Positions 46,380-58,585 are shown, counted from the first letter of the stretch. The stretch: DNA of 64,000 bases from Cymodocea nodosa (GCA_036874045.1 CM072340.1:9935001-9999000); one strand, 5' to 3'. Notes: generated by a model from the letters alone, not told the origin. Numbers and translations: made by a program.

Positions 46380-47172
46380 GGTTTGCAGACATTGCTAACT
46401 ATCTTGCTACAAGGTTAATACCAACTGATTTATCTAAACTAGATAGGAAAAGATTGAGGTACATGACTAAACATTATGTTTGGATAGAGCCTTATTTGTA
46501 TAGGATGAGTTCTAATCAAATTTTAAGAAGATGTCTTCCTGAAGATGAAATTGCTAATGTCTTAAATTTTTGTCATAATCATGCTTGTGGAAGTCATCTT
46601 AGCCATAGAAAAACTTCTTTGAAAATTCTTGAATGTGGATTTTATTGGCCTTCTCTAATTAAGGACTCTAAAGATCATTATAGACATTGTGATAGATGCC
46701 AAAGAATGGGAAAAATTTCCAAACGAAATATGATGCCTTTGAATCCTATCATTGAAGTTGAAATTTTTGATGTTTGGAACATTGATTTCATGGGACCATT
46801 TCCCACTTCTTTTGGTTATTCTTATATTTTGTTGGCTATTGATTATGTTTCTAAATGGATTGAAGCTATCCCAACTAAGAAAAATGATGCTAAAGTTGTT
46901 GATTTTCTTAGATCTAACATTTTTGCTAGATTTGGTATTCCAAGAGCTATAATTAGTGATAATGGACCTCACTTTTGTAATTGAGTATTTCAATTGGCCT
47001 TGAGGAAGTATGGGGTTACTCACAAGTTAGTAACACCATATCATCCTCAAACAAGTGGGCAAGTTGAGGTATCCAATAGACAAATCAAGCAAATGCTCGA
47101 AAAAGTAATCAAACCAAGTAAGAAGGATTGGGTAGAAAAGCTTAATGATGCACTTTGGGGTTATAGGACAGT
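46380..47172 (+). mobile_element. pol: G1 integrase part
   Basis: The H2C2 zinc domain is [14 protein letters not shown]...CDRCQRMG (about 46570-46715). The catalytic core shows [11 protein letters not shown] (about 46785) and ISDNGPHFC (about 46953). It is then interrupted by G2 in the region corresponding to WAYRTAYKT of G2. The pentamer acagt (47168-47172) is the candidate target duplication of G2. Confidence 0.9.
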
Positions 47173-49218
47173 TGTTTAGAATGAAAAAGTGCATAATATT
47201 AATGGTTAAATGATGGTTAATTGCATAATATTTAGCTTATCATATGAGAATTAAGCCATTATGTTATAATTGCACTGTTATATGCTTTAATAAAAGAATC
47301 TACATAATTTCAAGGAATTAATGTTAATTTAGTACATTTCTAAACTATCGGTAAATTGCAGGCTGTGAAATTCTTTAGTATCTAAATTTTCTGTTATTTT
47401 GTAGAGTTATGTTTAATGTACTAGATAGTTATGTTTTAAAGAATATTTTATTATTTCCTAAAGTACACGTGTTGAAACCATAATGCATGGCTTATGTGGA
47501 TTTTTGGTAAGTTATCTATTAACTATCCGAAATGCATCTAGGCATCGAATAGTTAGGTTCGTAAGTGTCTGAAATATTTGAACTTGTTAAGTTAGAATTA
47601 TGCACGTGTTGAATTTAAATGCTTTAGTATATCATGTGAGATGTACATGTTTAACTTGTTAAGTTAGCATAACTGTACGCATTGAGTTACATGAATACAC
47701 ACTAAGGTAACGCGTTATGTTAGCAGCTTATTTCTTTATTGCACGTGTTTTATAGTTAAATCAACGAAGTAAGTCTGTTGAGTTATCTGTAACTCCACAG
47801 ATTATTTAATTTCTAATATGCCACTATAGCGGTTATAGAAACAAGACATTCGAAGGAAAACCACGATTGCACGTATCATGCAAGAATTCACTCATGGAAG
47901 GGAGAAGAAATCACCATCGTTGATCTAAATGAAGGAAATCCAACCGATCATCTAAGTAGAAGGAGTTACTACTGAAGAAATATAAAAGAAGTGGAGAAAA
48001 AATGAAGAAGGTGTGGTTTGAGGTGTGTGGCAGCGTGTGTAAAGGCGGAGGACTGCACTAACTATAGGCAATGTCGAAAGTTCACTGAATCATCCACACC
48101 AACACCAACATCACCAACATTACCATAATCACCAATCATCGGAGGTCTATGAGGATACTTTCCTGATGTTGGGTCGATTTCGAGCCAAACACAATACTTG
48201 ACAACCACTATGAGGAGTGATTGCATCGCAGGAAGGGAAGCCATTTTCACCAAGCAGCAACTCATATCTTAGGAGATCGCAAAACTTCTAGCCTTGGTTT
48301 CGGGTTGATGCCAGTATGCTGAAGAGGAAATCATCTTGCAATTCTGGACTTGCGATTCTATAGGGAGAGGAGGCAGAATTGTAAGTGATTAAGTTTTAAA
48401 TGGTGTAATCGCATAGCATGTAGTGATGGAAGTATTTATTATCGATAGAGATTTTTACATTTCACCTTTCGCCCATTTTCATGAACATCTCAAAACAAAA
48501 ATACCAAAAACAACAACTTATCTATGTTTATATTTAGTATTTAAGTGTTGTATTGTTTGTTTTGTATCGTGATTAAAGTTATCATTGTTAGTATTGTGAA
48601 TGTTTTATGTTTGTTTGATTCAGAAAATAGAAAATAGTATTATAGTTTACTAAAATCGATTTGTTCCAAATACTTAAAGATTTTAATGGTTACTGTTTGA
48701 AATATTTGAATGTTAGTGTTGCTTAATGATAAATCTAATATTCACTAGCAATAAAGAGCTTAATTGATGTTATTTACAATCTATGGAACCGCCCAATGGT
48801 TGGCCAAATTCTTTTGTAAATAGTAGTATTAAACTGGAAAGATAGGCTTGTGGAGTTAACTTAAGTCCATGAGATTAGTCCGTTGTGTTAACTGTAACTC
48901 AATAGAGTGATGACTGAACACATTAAGTATAATATAAAAAATGGAATAGTACATAATTCTTACTCAATTCTCTATGGGATCGACCTGTACTTGCACACAA
49001 ATACAATATACACTGTGCACTTGTAGTTAAAATACAAATTGGAATTAATGTCTAATTTGTGTGAAAGGTTGTTTGTTTACTTCTAAATAGAAATTATTGA
49101 TATAAGCATAAAGACAAATTAACCAAGTTAAAAACAGAAGTTAACAAATACAAGTTATTTGGTGTTATTGTTTGGGAACCAATACAAGTTCTCTAGTGCT
49201 ACCTAAAGCAACCGAACA
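47173..49218 (+). repeat. 5' LTR of G2
   Basis: TGTTTAGAATG start and ...CGAACA end, nine bases before the primer site. It holds dyads of the TTCGGATAGTTA and CGTTAAGTTA types (47480-47800), a TATA box (47981-47988) and the gatcgacctgtacttgcac box (48979-48997). Other copies are 33797-35188 (reverse), 456-548 with 11628-13125 (reverse) and 25950-26362. Confidence 0.88.
47981..47988 (+). promoter_or_regulatory. TATA box of the G2 LTR (TATAAAAG)
   Basis: Conserved with the G5 LTR (34368-34375, reverse). Confidence 0.6.
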
Positions 49219-49226
49219 AGTTTTTC

Positions 49227-49244
49227 TAGCACCATTGCTGGGGA
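49227..49244 (+). other. Asp-tRNA primer binding site of G2
   Basis: TAGCACCATTGCTGGGGA matches the Athila/Tat site TGGCGCCGTTGCCGGGGA at 14 of 18 positions. The differences are transitions. Confidence 0.8.
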
Positions 49245-49314
49245 ATTGAGAAGCTAAGCAACTATAAATGCTGTTTTGTTTCAATAGCAAGAGTGTTGTG
49301 TATTTTCTTCTATA

Positions 49315-50200
49315 ATGGAGAATATGGCATATGCTTATACTCAAAGATTTTTGAAACCTGTAGTTAGCATATGTGAATTCTGTAATTTGGAAGGTCACGA
49401 CATTTCTGATTGTTTGAAACTAAAACAATTGCAAATGGTTAGATCACATGAACAACAAATGAATTATCTTCACTATAATAGATCTGAGTATGAGAATCCT
49501 ATGGTTTACCCAACTAATGGTCAGCTTAGAATGTGTAACATGTTGAGAGACAAGGAAGTTTGGGATAGGTATGACAGACTGGAGCGTAGCATAGAGCAAA
49601 ACATGGACAAACTGGAACAATTTATGTGTCAGCAACAAGAAGTATAAGGAAGAAGATTCAAAACCTAAAATTGATATCATTTACGAAACTGAAAAAACCT
49701 AGTGAAAATTGATCAAAAATTGAATGCAATGAGATTAGATGATCTAGAAAGAAAACTAAAAGCATTGGACGAATATACAATGAAATTACAAGTTATGCAA
49801 CAAGACAACACAAATGAAAATTATAATGTTATAGATTTGCATAATTTGCAAGACATACAAACAAAAGAAAATACCAATGTAAGAGAATTTAAAGAGTGCA
49901 ATTGAAGACTAAAAATAGTTGAAGATCATAATTACAAAAATGATATACAAGAACATCAAGAAAGTAACGAAAATCTAGAAGATGTATGTATAACATTAAG
50001 ATCTGGAACTAATATACCATCAATAATTCAAAACGAAAATAATATGAAGGTGGATAAGAACAAAAACCAAAATGATAATGAAAGTGTAATATCTGAAAAT
50101 ATAGAAATCAATGAAGAAAAATCTGAATCTACAAATGAGACTAAAATGATCAAACAAATCAAATGAAAGAAAAAGAATCTTTTAAATCATAATTATTAGC
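49315..50200 (+). mobile_element. gag: G2 nucleocapsid-like and gag C-terminal part
   Basis: The frame opens 70 bases after the primer site with MENMAYAYTQRFLKP and a CX2CX4HX4C knuckle CEFCNLEGHDISDC (about 49375-49416). It is followed by a coiled-coil-like stretch (DRLERSIEQNMDKLEQFM; LDDLERKLKAL) and ITLRSGT (about 49993). No capsid domain precedes the knuckle. Confidence 0.8.
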
Positions 50201-50219
50201 ACCCTATCCTGAAAGATTA

Positions 50220-50990
50220 CAACAAACATTTCTTGAAAAATAAGAAAAAATTAGAGAAATTTTTGAAAAAGTACAAGTTAACATTCCTTTGTTAGATTTA
50301 TTGTAGAAAATGCCACCTTGTGCTAAATTTCTTAAGGATTGGTGTACTAAGAAAAGAGAGCGAAAAGTTTTAAGGAAAGTCTTTTTAGCTGAACAAAGTA
50401 ATTCCCTATTTTTGCCACAAATTTCTAAAGAGTTATCTGATCCTGGAATCCCTGTTATATCATGCACCATAGGAAATACCATTCTAGAAAGAACCTTAAT
50501 AGACTTAGGTGTAGGTATAAATGTTATGCCAAGTGATATATTTGCATCCTTAGGATTAGAAGGCTTAATCCCTACTAGGACTGTTATTCAATTAGCTAAT
50601 AGAAGTATAAGATACCCTAAAGGAAAAATAGAGGATGTCTTAATTAAAATCAAAAACTTCATATATCCTATTGATATTGTAATTTTGGATTCCCAACAAA
50701 TTAAGCATAAAAATAGTGATACATCTTTAATTTTGGGAAGACCATTTTTAGCAACATCAGGGGCTGTTATTAATTGTAAAACTGAAGTAATGAAGTTAGT
50801 ATATGGTAATGAGAATACTCAACTAAATATTTTCAAACCAGAAAAGTTTGAGTTAGAAATGTCCTTACATACCATAGATTTTTTAGAGGATGAAGGAGAT
50901 ATGCTAGATGATGTGATTCAAGAAGAGTTAAATAGGCAACTCAATTCTGAAACTTTAAAGGAAAGTGAAAGCATAAATATAGGAGATTAA
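50220..50990 (+). mobile_element. pol: G2 protease part
   Basis: The KDWCTKKRERKV basic stretch is followed by VISCTIGNTILERTLIDLGV, NVMPSDIFASLG and LILGRPFLATSGA, the retropepsin fold of Athila-like elements (D-L-G at the active site). Confidence 0.85.
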
Positions 50991-51099
50991 GAAAAAAATA
51001 ATTTAGAAAATGATGATGTTCAATTAGGAGCTCTAGCTTCTGATAGGCAGCAATTAGAATTAAAACCTATATATTTTTGGAAGAAAAACAAACATGTCT

Positions 51100-51830
51100 A
51101 GTCATTATTGCTTTAGATTTAAAAGAGGATCAAATTACTAAATTAAAAGATGTAGTCAAAACTTATAAAGAAGCAATAGGATAGACTATGACTGATATAA
51201 AAGGGTTAAGTGCAACTTTATGTTGTCACCACATATATTTAGAAGAGAATGTTAAACCTGTTAGAATTCTTGAGAGGAGATTAAATCTAAATCTTAAAAA
51301 AGTAGTTAGGAAGGAAATAGTTAAATGATTAGATAATGACATAATTTATCTGATTTTTGATAGCTCATGGGTTAGTCCAATCCATGTAGTTCCCAAGAAA
51401 TCAGGATTAACAGTTATTAGGAATGAAAGTTAAGACTTGATACCTGCTAGAATTTAATCAGGCTGGAGAGTGTGTATAGATTATAGAAAGCTGAATGCAG
51501 TGACTAGGAAAGATCATTTTCCCTTACCTTTCATAGATCAAATACTAGAAAAATTAGTAGGGCAAGAATATTTTTGTTTCCTAGACAGGTATTCAGGATA
51601 TAACCTAGTCCTAGTAGCATTAGAGGATTAAGAGAAAATAACTTTCACTTGTCCTAATGGAACTTATGCTTTTAAGAGAATGCCATTCGGATTATGTAAT
51701 GCACCAGCCACCTTTCAAAGGTGTATGCAAGGCATATTCACTAGAATGACTAAAGATTTTTTAGAAATATTTATGAATGATTTTACTGTTTATGGAACTT
51801 CAAAGGTGTATGCAAGGCATATGAAGTGTA
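51100..51830 (+). mobile_element. pol: G2 reverse transcriptase part
   Basis: The sequence has SWVSPIHVVPKKSGL, WRVCIDYRKLNAVTRKDHFP, MPFGLCNAPATFQRCM and the MNDF form of the catalytic box. It is followed almost at once by integrase sequence. Confidence 0.85.
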
Positions 51831-51839
51831 ATACAATTT

Positions 51840-52610
51840 ATAAGAACAAATATAATTGCTAGATTTGGGATACCTAAAGCTATTATCAGTGATAGAGGAA
51901 CTCATTTCTGTAATAGAAGTTTTGAAGCCTTAATGAAGAAATATGGAGTAAACCACAAAATTGCAACATCATATCATCCGCAAACTAGTGGACAAGTAGA
52001 AAGTGCAAACAAACAAATTAAGTTAATCTTAGAAAAAGTAGTAAATCCTACTAGAACAGATTGGGCTAATAGATTGATAGATGCACTTTGGGCTTATAGA
52101 ACTGCTTATAAGACAAGCTTAGGTATGTCACCCTTTAGGCTAGTATATGGAAAAAGTTGTCATTTACCAGTTGAAATTGAACATAAAGCTTATTTGGCAT
52201 TAAAAACTCTGAACACTAATTTAAATCAAGCTGCTGAAAATTGGAAAATACAATTGATTGAATTAGAAGAATTTAGGAGTGAACCTTATTCAAAAACTGT
52301 TAGAGAAAAAGAGAAAATGAAGTTCTGGCATGATAGGAAATTTATTCTAAAAACCTTTGAAATAGGACAAGAAGTATATCTTTACATGACTAGACTCCAT
52401 AACCATCCAGGAAAATTAAGATCTAGATGGGTAGGACCTTACATAGTTTGAAATATTTATCCCTATGGAGTGATTGAAATTGAAAATCCTAAGAATCAGA
52501 ATATATTTAATGTAAATGGACAAAGACTTAGGCCTATTTTGAAAATACCAAAAAGTTCCTTTGGAATTATAGAAGAAGTAAGAGTAGAGGATTACTCGAG
52601 CTTCACTTAG
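51840..52610 (+). mobile_element. pol: G2 integrase C-terminal half
   Basis: The sequence has [58 protein letters not shown] and the Athila signature [14 protein letters not shown], then the GPYIV-type end with NVNGQRLRP. Confidence 0.9.
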
Positions 52611-53270
52611 TAAGAAATTTTCTGAGTATAAAAAAAAAAAAGTAAAAAAAAGCCCTTATTTAAAATATAATCACAATTAAATTGAAAGGAATTATCAATT
52701 TTATCGAAATATATTTTAAAAAGAAAAAAATTGTTGCGGTTTAACCGATAGGATCCATCAGTCTAACCGAAACACAAAAATATAAAATAAAAATATATAT
52801 AAATATATGTAATTTAGGTTCAACTGAGGAATATAATGGTTTGACTGAAAAATTTTAAAGTGTTGAAAAAGTAAGATCGGTTAGATTGGAAATTCTTTGG
52901 TCTTGACCGAAGTAAAAATTATTATTATATGCATTTTTATTAGATATAACTTTATAAGAAGTCCGTTGAATCACATGTAACTCAATGAACTTACTCCATT
53001 GAGTCTAGGATAAGTTAACAAATTTACCCCGTTAAGTTAACTCTAACTTAACGGAGTACTGTAGTTAAGTCCATGGACTAAGTCTGTGGTGTTAACCGTA
53101 ATTCCGCGGATGAGAGAGTGAGAGTTTTGCATAGGAAGTGACCCGATTACCTGCCTAAACTTAAGGTTTATTTATACTAAACTTAGGGTTTGAGGGCATT
53201 ATCCACAGAATCATTTAGAACTTAGAATAGTAGAGATCAGAGTGATTCTGTTCCGTTGTGTAACTCCACG
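52611..53270 (+). mobile_element. G2 spacer between pol and envelope-like ORF
   Basis: Non-coding: an A-rich tract (52629-52655), then imperfect copies of CGGTTTAACCGA-type dyads (52735-52920), then GTTGAGTTA/TAACTTAACGG dyads (52960-53105). Confidence 0.65.
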
Positions 53271-53271
53271 A

Positions 53272-55484
53272 TGAGGAAGATGGCACCTGAGTTCTAGGAA
53301 AATGCAATTGACACGTCAAAAATTCTTAAAGATTCAAAGGAATGGCACACGAGGCAGAAAATCAGGAATACGACGAGGGAAAAAGAGCTACAAAAGGTAG
53401 AATCTGACCTTTTCTATTGGAGGAAAGTGTTAGTAGATTTGGGTATACAAATACCTCAAATAATGGAAACTAGAATCAAAGTTGCTTCGGAAGTTGCTGT
53501 AAGTAGAGAGAGAAGAATTAGGCCAAATAATGAAGTTGCCCTAGAACTAATCCAACGTAAGTCCCAACTCTAGTTCAAAACGTGCATAGGTAGACGGGCT
53601 CAGTGGGTAATCTAAGAGCAACAAAGAAAAGAAAATGAAGAATAAGAGGAATCGATTGCTGAAAGACCTATTTTTGAGGAATAGTAGCCAGAACCTTTAG
53701 TTCTACACCAAGGCTATTGGAACAAGCAGCAATTTTGGAGCCTTCTACTAAGGAAGAAAGAAGAGAATTTCAAGAACTGGTTCAAATAGGAAAAGACCAA
53801 GGAGAACTAAAAGAATTGGCAGTAGCTATAGTACATCTAGTGTTTGATGCACGGTACAAAAAGAGGGATGCAGAAAAGTTGAAAGCCTAATATAAAATCA
53901 AAGTGGAACAACATCAAGAAGCTACTACCAGACCTACTGCAAAAGGAGATGAAGTTGGTCTTTCAAGACTAGTAATTATGGAAAGAGTTAAATAGGAAGA
54001 GCTAGTACCTATGGCTCAAAGGCCTGTAGAGCCCATTTTTGTAGATTTAATCTTAGAAGAAAAAGAAGAAGACCAGGCACAATTAATTAGAAGAAGGAAA
54101 GGAAAAGAGATAGTGTCTGAATATCAAGAGGAGATTAAATCTGAAATACCAAGATCAGTAGGGCCTATAGAGCCGATTTTTGTAAACCTGCTATTCAATT
54201 CTGAAGAGGAGCAGGAGCAACAACAGTAAGAGCAAAGAGAAGAAGAAAAATAGGTTGAAACTAGTCTACAGCCTATACAAGAAGAAGAAATAGAAATTAG
54301 GGCAGAAGCTGATTTGCCCGTAGCTTCATCCCAATCTACCACAGAATCAGAAAGAACAGTGACATTGTAGATTGGTAGTCAGGAGGAAGAAGAAAAGGAA
54401 GAAAATGAACAAGAAGTTGAACAATTACATATGAAAAGAGATGACTCAATAGATTCCACTGAAGAGCAAAGAACTCTTCAGCAAATTTTGGACGGTATTG
54501 AAGATAGAGTGGAAAGTTCTACCAGCTCACCACCATAGACAAAAGCAAAAGCAAAAATACAAGAATTTGTGGAGCATTTTTAGTTAGTTCAAGTTCAGCA
54601 TATGGAAGAAGAAGTTCAAGAACAAACCCCTCTAGAGCAACAAATTCACATTCCTGACCCGATTGAAACAACAATTATAAATGAAGTATACTTTTGGAGT
54701 CAGAAAGCTTATAATAAATACCAAGAGATAAGGGATTGTGATATCATTTACAGTAGACTAGTAAATTGGGACGGAATGCAAGAAATCAAAGATTTAGTTG
54801 AGTTCCAAGGTCTATTGCAGTTTATTTCTCAACAAAGAGGGCATGTAGTATATGAAAATCTAGTACCCTACTTTTATGCAAACTTAAGAGAAGGAGGAGG
54901 ATTAATTTCCAACATGGAGGAAGCTGATGTACAGATAACACAGCATTTTAGGATTGAAGAATGAAGGACTAGAAATTCTAGAAAGCACAACTACAGTCGA
55001 GTGGATAGAACAGACCATAAAGGATCGTTTAGCTATCAATCCTTGTGTGCCATTATTAAATAAACTAAAGCAATTAAATGGTAAAGCACACATGATAGCT
55101 AACATTTTGATTAAGAATGTTTACCAACGACAAGGCCATGATATAGAATTGAGTCAGTTTGTCAAATGGGCCACATATGCAATTGTAAATAGAATTCAGA
55201 TAAATTGGTTTGTAGTTTTTATCTCCAAGTTGAGAATAGTGAAGAAGAAATTATTTTATGGAGATCTGATTCCACTACTGATGGTGGACTGTATCGATTT
55301 CACTAAATGGGCATCCAAAAGGATAAGATCTAGAACCATTTCAGTAAAAGAGTACAGAAATTATGCGGCTGCAAAGATTGCTGAACCTTTTGGAGGAGTT
55401 ACAGGAGCTGTAGAAAGGATTAACCAATTAGAAGAAGTAGAAAGACTCTAGAAGGAAGTAGATGAAGTTAGAAGAAAGGATTAA
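53272..55484 (+). mobile_element. G2 envelope-like 3' ORF region
   Basis: A long Glu/Gln-rich acidic N-terminal part (53272-54680) leads to a folded domain (54690-55430). This has YNKYQEIRDCDIIYSRLVNW, KDLVEFQGLLQFISQQ, GHDIELSQFVKWATYAIVNR, INWFVVFISKLR and KKLFYGDLIPLLMVDCIDF, with a coiled-coil-like tail (GAVERINQLEEVERL). It is the same family as G3 (27488-28246) and related to the SIRE 3' ORF domain. No signal peptide or membrane helix was evident. Broken; several breaks. Confidence 0.8.
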
Positions 55485-56471
55485 ATTGTATTGTTCATCT
55501 ACTTGTATATATTTGTATGAAAAATATCTAATTGATGTAATGTAATGTTATTCATATAAATCAATGCATGTTTTTCAGATGTTTTTGTATTAGTATTGGA
55601 GAATGATGTAATGGTTGAATTATCTTGAATATTATATAATTGTTTGAACAAGATGCAAGACTGTTTAAAAGATATATACAAATTTGCTAAATGACAAGAT
55701 TAAATGCAAAATAACCGATTAATGTTGAAAATATCTACAAGCTGCAGAGTAAAATATAAATTTTGCATAATATGAAATGAACTATAAGTTAAATATTTAT
55801 ATAATGTTCAGATTCAAATGAGTTTAATTAGAACACTTCATTCATGACATGTATTTAACTTTATTTAAGTTAACAGAATGCAGGAGAGAAAAAAAAAAAT
55901 ATATATAAGTTAATACGATGAGTAAGCTTAGAAGTTGCTAAGTGTTAATTCAACGAAGTAAGTTTGTTGAGTTAACCTTAACTCCACGAGGTCAATAATA
56001 TAATATAAGGTCACTCCGTTGAGTTATCTATAACTCAATGAAGTTAGTTTGTTGAGTTAGCAATAGTAACTGAAGCTTGTCCGTTGAGTTAACTATAACT
56101 CATCGAGGTTAGTTCGTGGATTAAGCTAAACGATTATTCTTTTAGCCACGAACGAAACTTCATAGATCTAGTGGTTATTAAAATTTGAAATTAGAAGCGA
56201 CACACGTACCCATAAAAATAGGAACTGCACTACACGTTACAAAATACGTTCTTGCAACGAGATTCATTTGCTTTATGGACGTGCATTATAAATATAGAAC
56301 AGAATGTTATTTACGAGTTACCAGCACTTTTGAAAGAAAAGGAACTTCGTTAGGGAACTGGAAAGAGAAGCAGCTGATTCAACTTCATCCGTCAACAACT
56401 ATTTACTAAGTATAAAGCTTCAGATTGGTATGTAATTAATCTTTTATTATTTTACTTTATGTTAAGAGTTT
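55485..56471 (+). promoter_or_regulatory. G2 spacer before capsid gag, with dyad cluster and TATA box
   Basis: 55485-55900 is AT-rich. 55930-56140 has about five dyads of the GTTGAGTTA...TAACTCA type. TATAAATA lies at 56287-56294, about 180 bases before the capsid ATG (56472). The first 650 bases are shared with G3 (26848-27487). A separate promoter for the downstream gene is inferred. No primer site was seen. Confidence 0.4.
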
Positions 56472-56629
56472 ATGAGCACATGGATTCGTTCTCCTAGCAC
56501 TAAAAGATTAGTTAGAACACCTACACAAGATTCTTCAACATAGAGACATATTGAAGTATTTTCTGAATTAGACTTTAACGAAATCCTTAGGAGTGTAGCT
56601 GACCTTTCTTTAAAAGAGAACGAAGATAT
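56472..56629 (+). mobile_element. gag: G2 capsid gag, first part
   Basis: The frame from ATG 56472 reads MSTWIRSPSTKRLVRTPTQD and SELDFNEILRSVADLSLKEN before the SIRE-NA insertion. It continues at 63622. Confidence 0.75.
56625..56629. repeat. Target-site duplication GATAT of SIRE-NA (left; right copy 63617-63621)
   Basis: Perfect 5-bp repeats. On both sides the flanking sequence is G2 capsid gag in the same direction. Confidence 0.93.
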
Positions 56630-56909
56630 TGTTAGGAACGAATGGCTTCACTAGAGGGGGGGTGAATGGAGAACAGTGTGAATTTAAGCCTATTTTTCAC
56701 TTTACTAACTAATTTGATTAATCAGTTTGCACAAGTAATAATTAGATAAAAATATCATGCACAACGGAAATAAAGGTAAGAAACACAAGAGAATTTTAGG
56801 TGGTTCACCAACTTGGCTAGTCCACCCCCAAGGGTCACTTGGACTTCCCTAAGTATCTTAACACTTACACACTTGCTTTCAGGTCGAAGCAAGAACCAAC
56901 CACACAGAA

Positions 56910-57060
56910 GTTTTCAGGTATAAACTCCAGAAAACCAACACTTAGAAGTTTTTAGGTATAAACTCCAAAAATCAACACTTAGAAGTTTTCAGGTATAAAC
57001 TCCAGAAAACCAACACTCAGAAGTTTTCAGGTATAAACTCCAGAAAACCAACTTCTTGAG
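56910..57060. repeat. Tandem repeat, about 38-bp unit, four copies
   Basis: The unit begins aacactcagaagttttcagg and continues tataaactccagaaaacc. The other LTR has about three to four units at 61970-62080. Confidence 0.85.
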
Positions 57061-57449
57061 TTTTCAGGTTGAAACTCAAACCAACAACTGAATGAAGCTT
57101 TAAGGTTGAAGCCACGAACCAAATGATCCTTCTTGGATCAAACTTTCAACACATGGAGAGCTTTAAGAATCTTCTTGTAAATCTAGCTTTCAATTGATTA
57201 TTTGTTGAACTGAATTTGAGCTTTCTTCTATATCAATAATTGATCTGCAATGTATATTGTATCTCTGTATGTAATTGTATCTGTAATCTCACTTGTAAGC
57301 TCTACTGAATATTGAAAGATCTGTCTGTATTTATGCTAGAATATCCAACGATCATATTTTCTCCTCAATGGATGTATTCTGTTGTACTTGATTTGACTTC
57401 AGTCCCAAATATGGTAAGTTACCGTTCTATCTGATGTTCAGTAAGTAAC

Positions 57450-58440
57450 CTTCCGATAATCTGACTTTCGAATGGTTATATAAATAACTTGTCGAAATGC
57501 ATCCATAACTTACCGATTCTTTACTCATATCCTGTTATCTGCGTCACATGAGGATTTTAAGTTGCTCACATGAAATGTCAAGTGTTCGGAGACTTGTATA
57601 TTAACTCACCGAAAAGAGCTCCTGACTTTCAGATAGTTAACTACTGTAACTCTCCGACATTTCTTTTAATTCTCCGACAGCTGTCTCTTCAATTCTGCAC
57701 GTGCATAAAAGAATAACTTAAGTTTCGGATAGTTAAGAATGTAACTCACCAAAAATTTCCCATTGTTCGGATAGTTATCTTTCTAACTCTCTAAAAACCC
57801 ATTTGAGCATTTGTCTGGAATTCTACACGTGGGAAATTCAATGACTTAAGTTTCGAATAGTTAAACTGTAACTCATCGAAACTCTCTTGAAATTTCGGAT
57901 AGTTATCTTTCTAACTCTCCAAAAACTTATATGAGCTTTTGTTTGAAATTTTGCATGTGGGAAATTCAATGACTTAAGTTTCGGATAGTTAAAATGTAAC
58001 TCACCGAAACTCTCTTGAAATTTCGGATAGTTATCTAACTATCCGATTTTTCCTTTTAAGCTTTTAACTGGCATCTTCTCCATTCTGCACGTGCGTAATA
58101 GGATAACTTAAGTTCCGAAAAGTTATACCTGTAACTCACCGAAAAAGTCAGATAGTTATCTTCCTAACTCTCCGAAAAATCCTTTAAGCTTCTATTCTGA
58201 ATTTCTACATGTGGTTAATTGAATGACTTAAGTTTCGGATAGTTAGCCTTTCTAACTTTTCGATTTTCCTTTTGCTTTTGGATAGTTAACTCCTTAACTC
58301 TCTGATCATTCAACCAACTACCTTTCATAACTCTCCGAAGGCTTTATAATTTCGGATAGTTATTCTTCTAACTGTCCGATAGTATTACTATTGCTTTAAA
58401 CTTGCTCTTCGGATACTTAAACCTGCAACTGTCCGATTTT
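57450..58440. repeat. Hairpin array of TTCGGATAGTTA...TAACTNTCCGAA in SIRE-NA LTR
   Basis: There are more than ten dyads, most with 10-12 bp arms and 2-10 base loops, for example TTCGGATAGTTA-tc-TAACTATCCGA (58022-58046). They recur in units of about 110-120 bases together with CACGTG and aattcaatgacttaag. The array is repeated at 62490-63440. Confidence 0.85.
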
Positions 58441-58585
58441 CCTATAGCTCTATAATAGTATCTTCTAGAACTTTCTCCATCTATTCGTCTACTTTCTGAT
58501 CTTTTGTTGAGCTATCATATCTGTGAAATACAATTTGATTTCCTCACATAGGTTTTTGCATTATCAAAATACTAGGGTCCTAACA

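Larger units (their letters stand above)
39526..47172 (+). mobile_element. Gypsy G1: Athila-like element, partial, interrupted by another LTR and by G2
   Basis: In order: probable 5' LTR, Asp primer site, short zinc-knuckle frame, a reversed LTR of another element (about 41255-43360), gag C-terminal part and protease, RT, RNase H and integrase. G2 then begins inside the integrase at 47173. Domain content and the Asp primer site place it with Athila-like Ty3/Gypsy. No capsid domain lies between primer site and protease. The LTR start is not fixed because no 3' LTR is present. Broken; several breaks. Confidence 0.8.
56630..58585 (-). repeat. 3' LTR of SIRE-NA
   Basis: It starts (plus) TGTTAGGAACG and ends CCTAACA. 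It contains a tandem repeat of about 38 bp (56910-57060) and a hairpin/dyad array (57450-58440). The polypurine tract follows at 58586. Confidence 0.93.

Noticed and set aside
57450-58440. Hairpin array as CRISPR repeats or a microRNA cluster
   Set aside because: Units are LTR-internal dyads with variable loops in a plant genome; there are no unique spacers and arms are too short for plant microRNA precursors.
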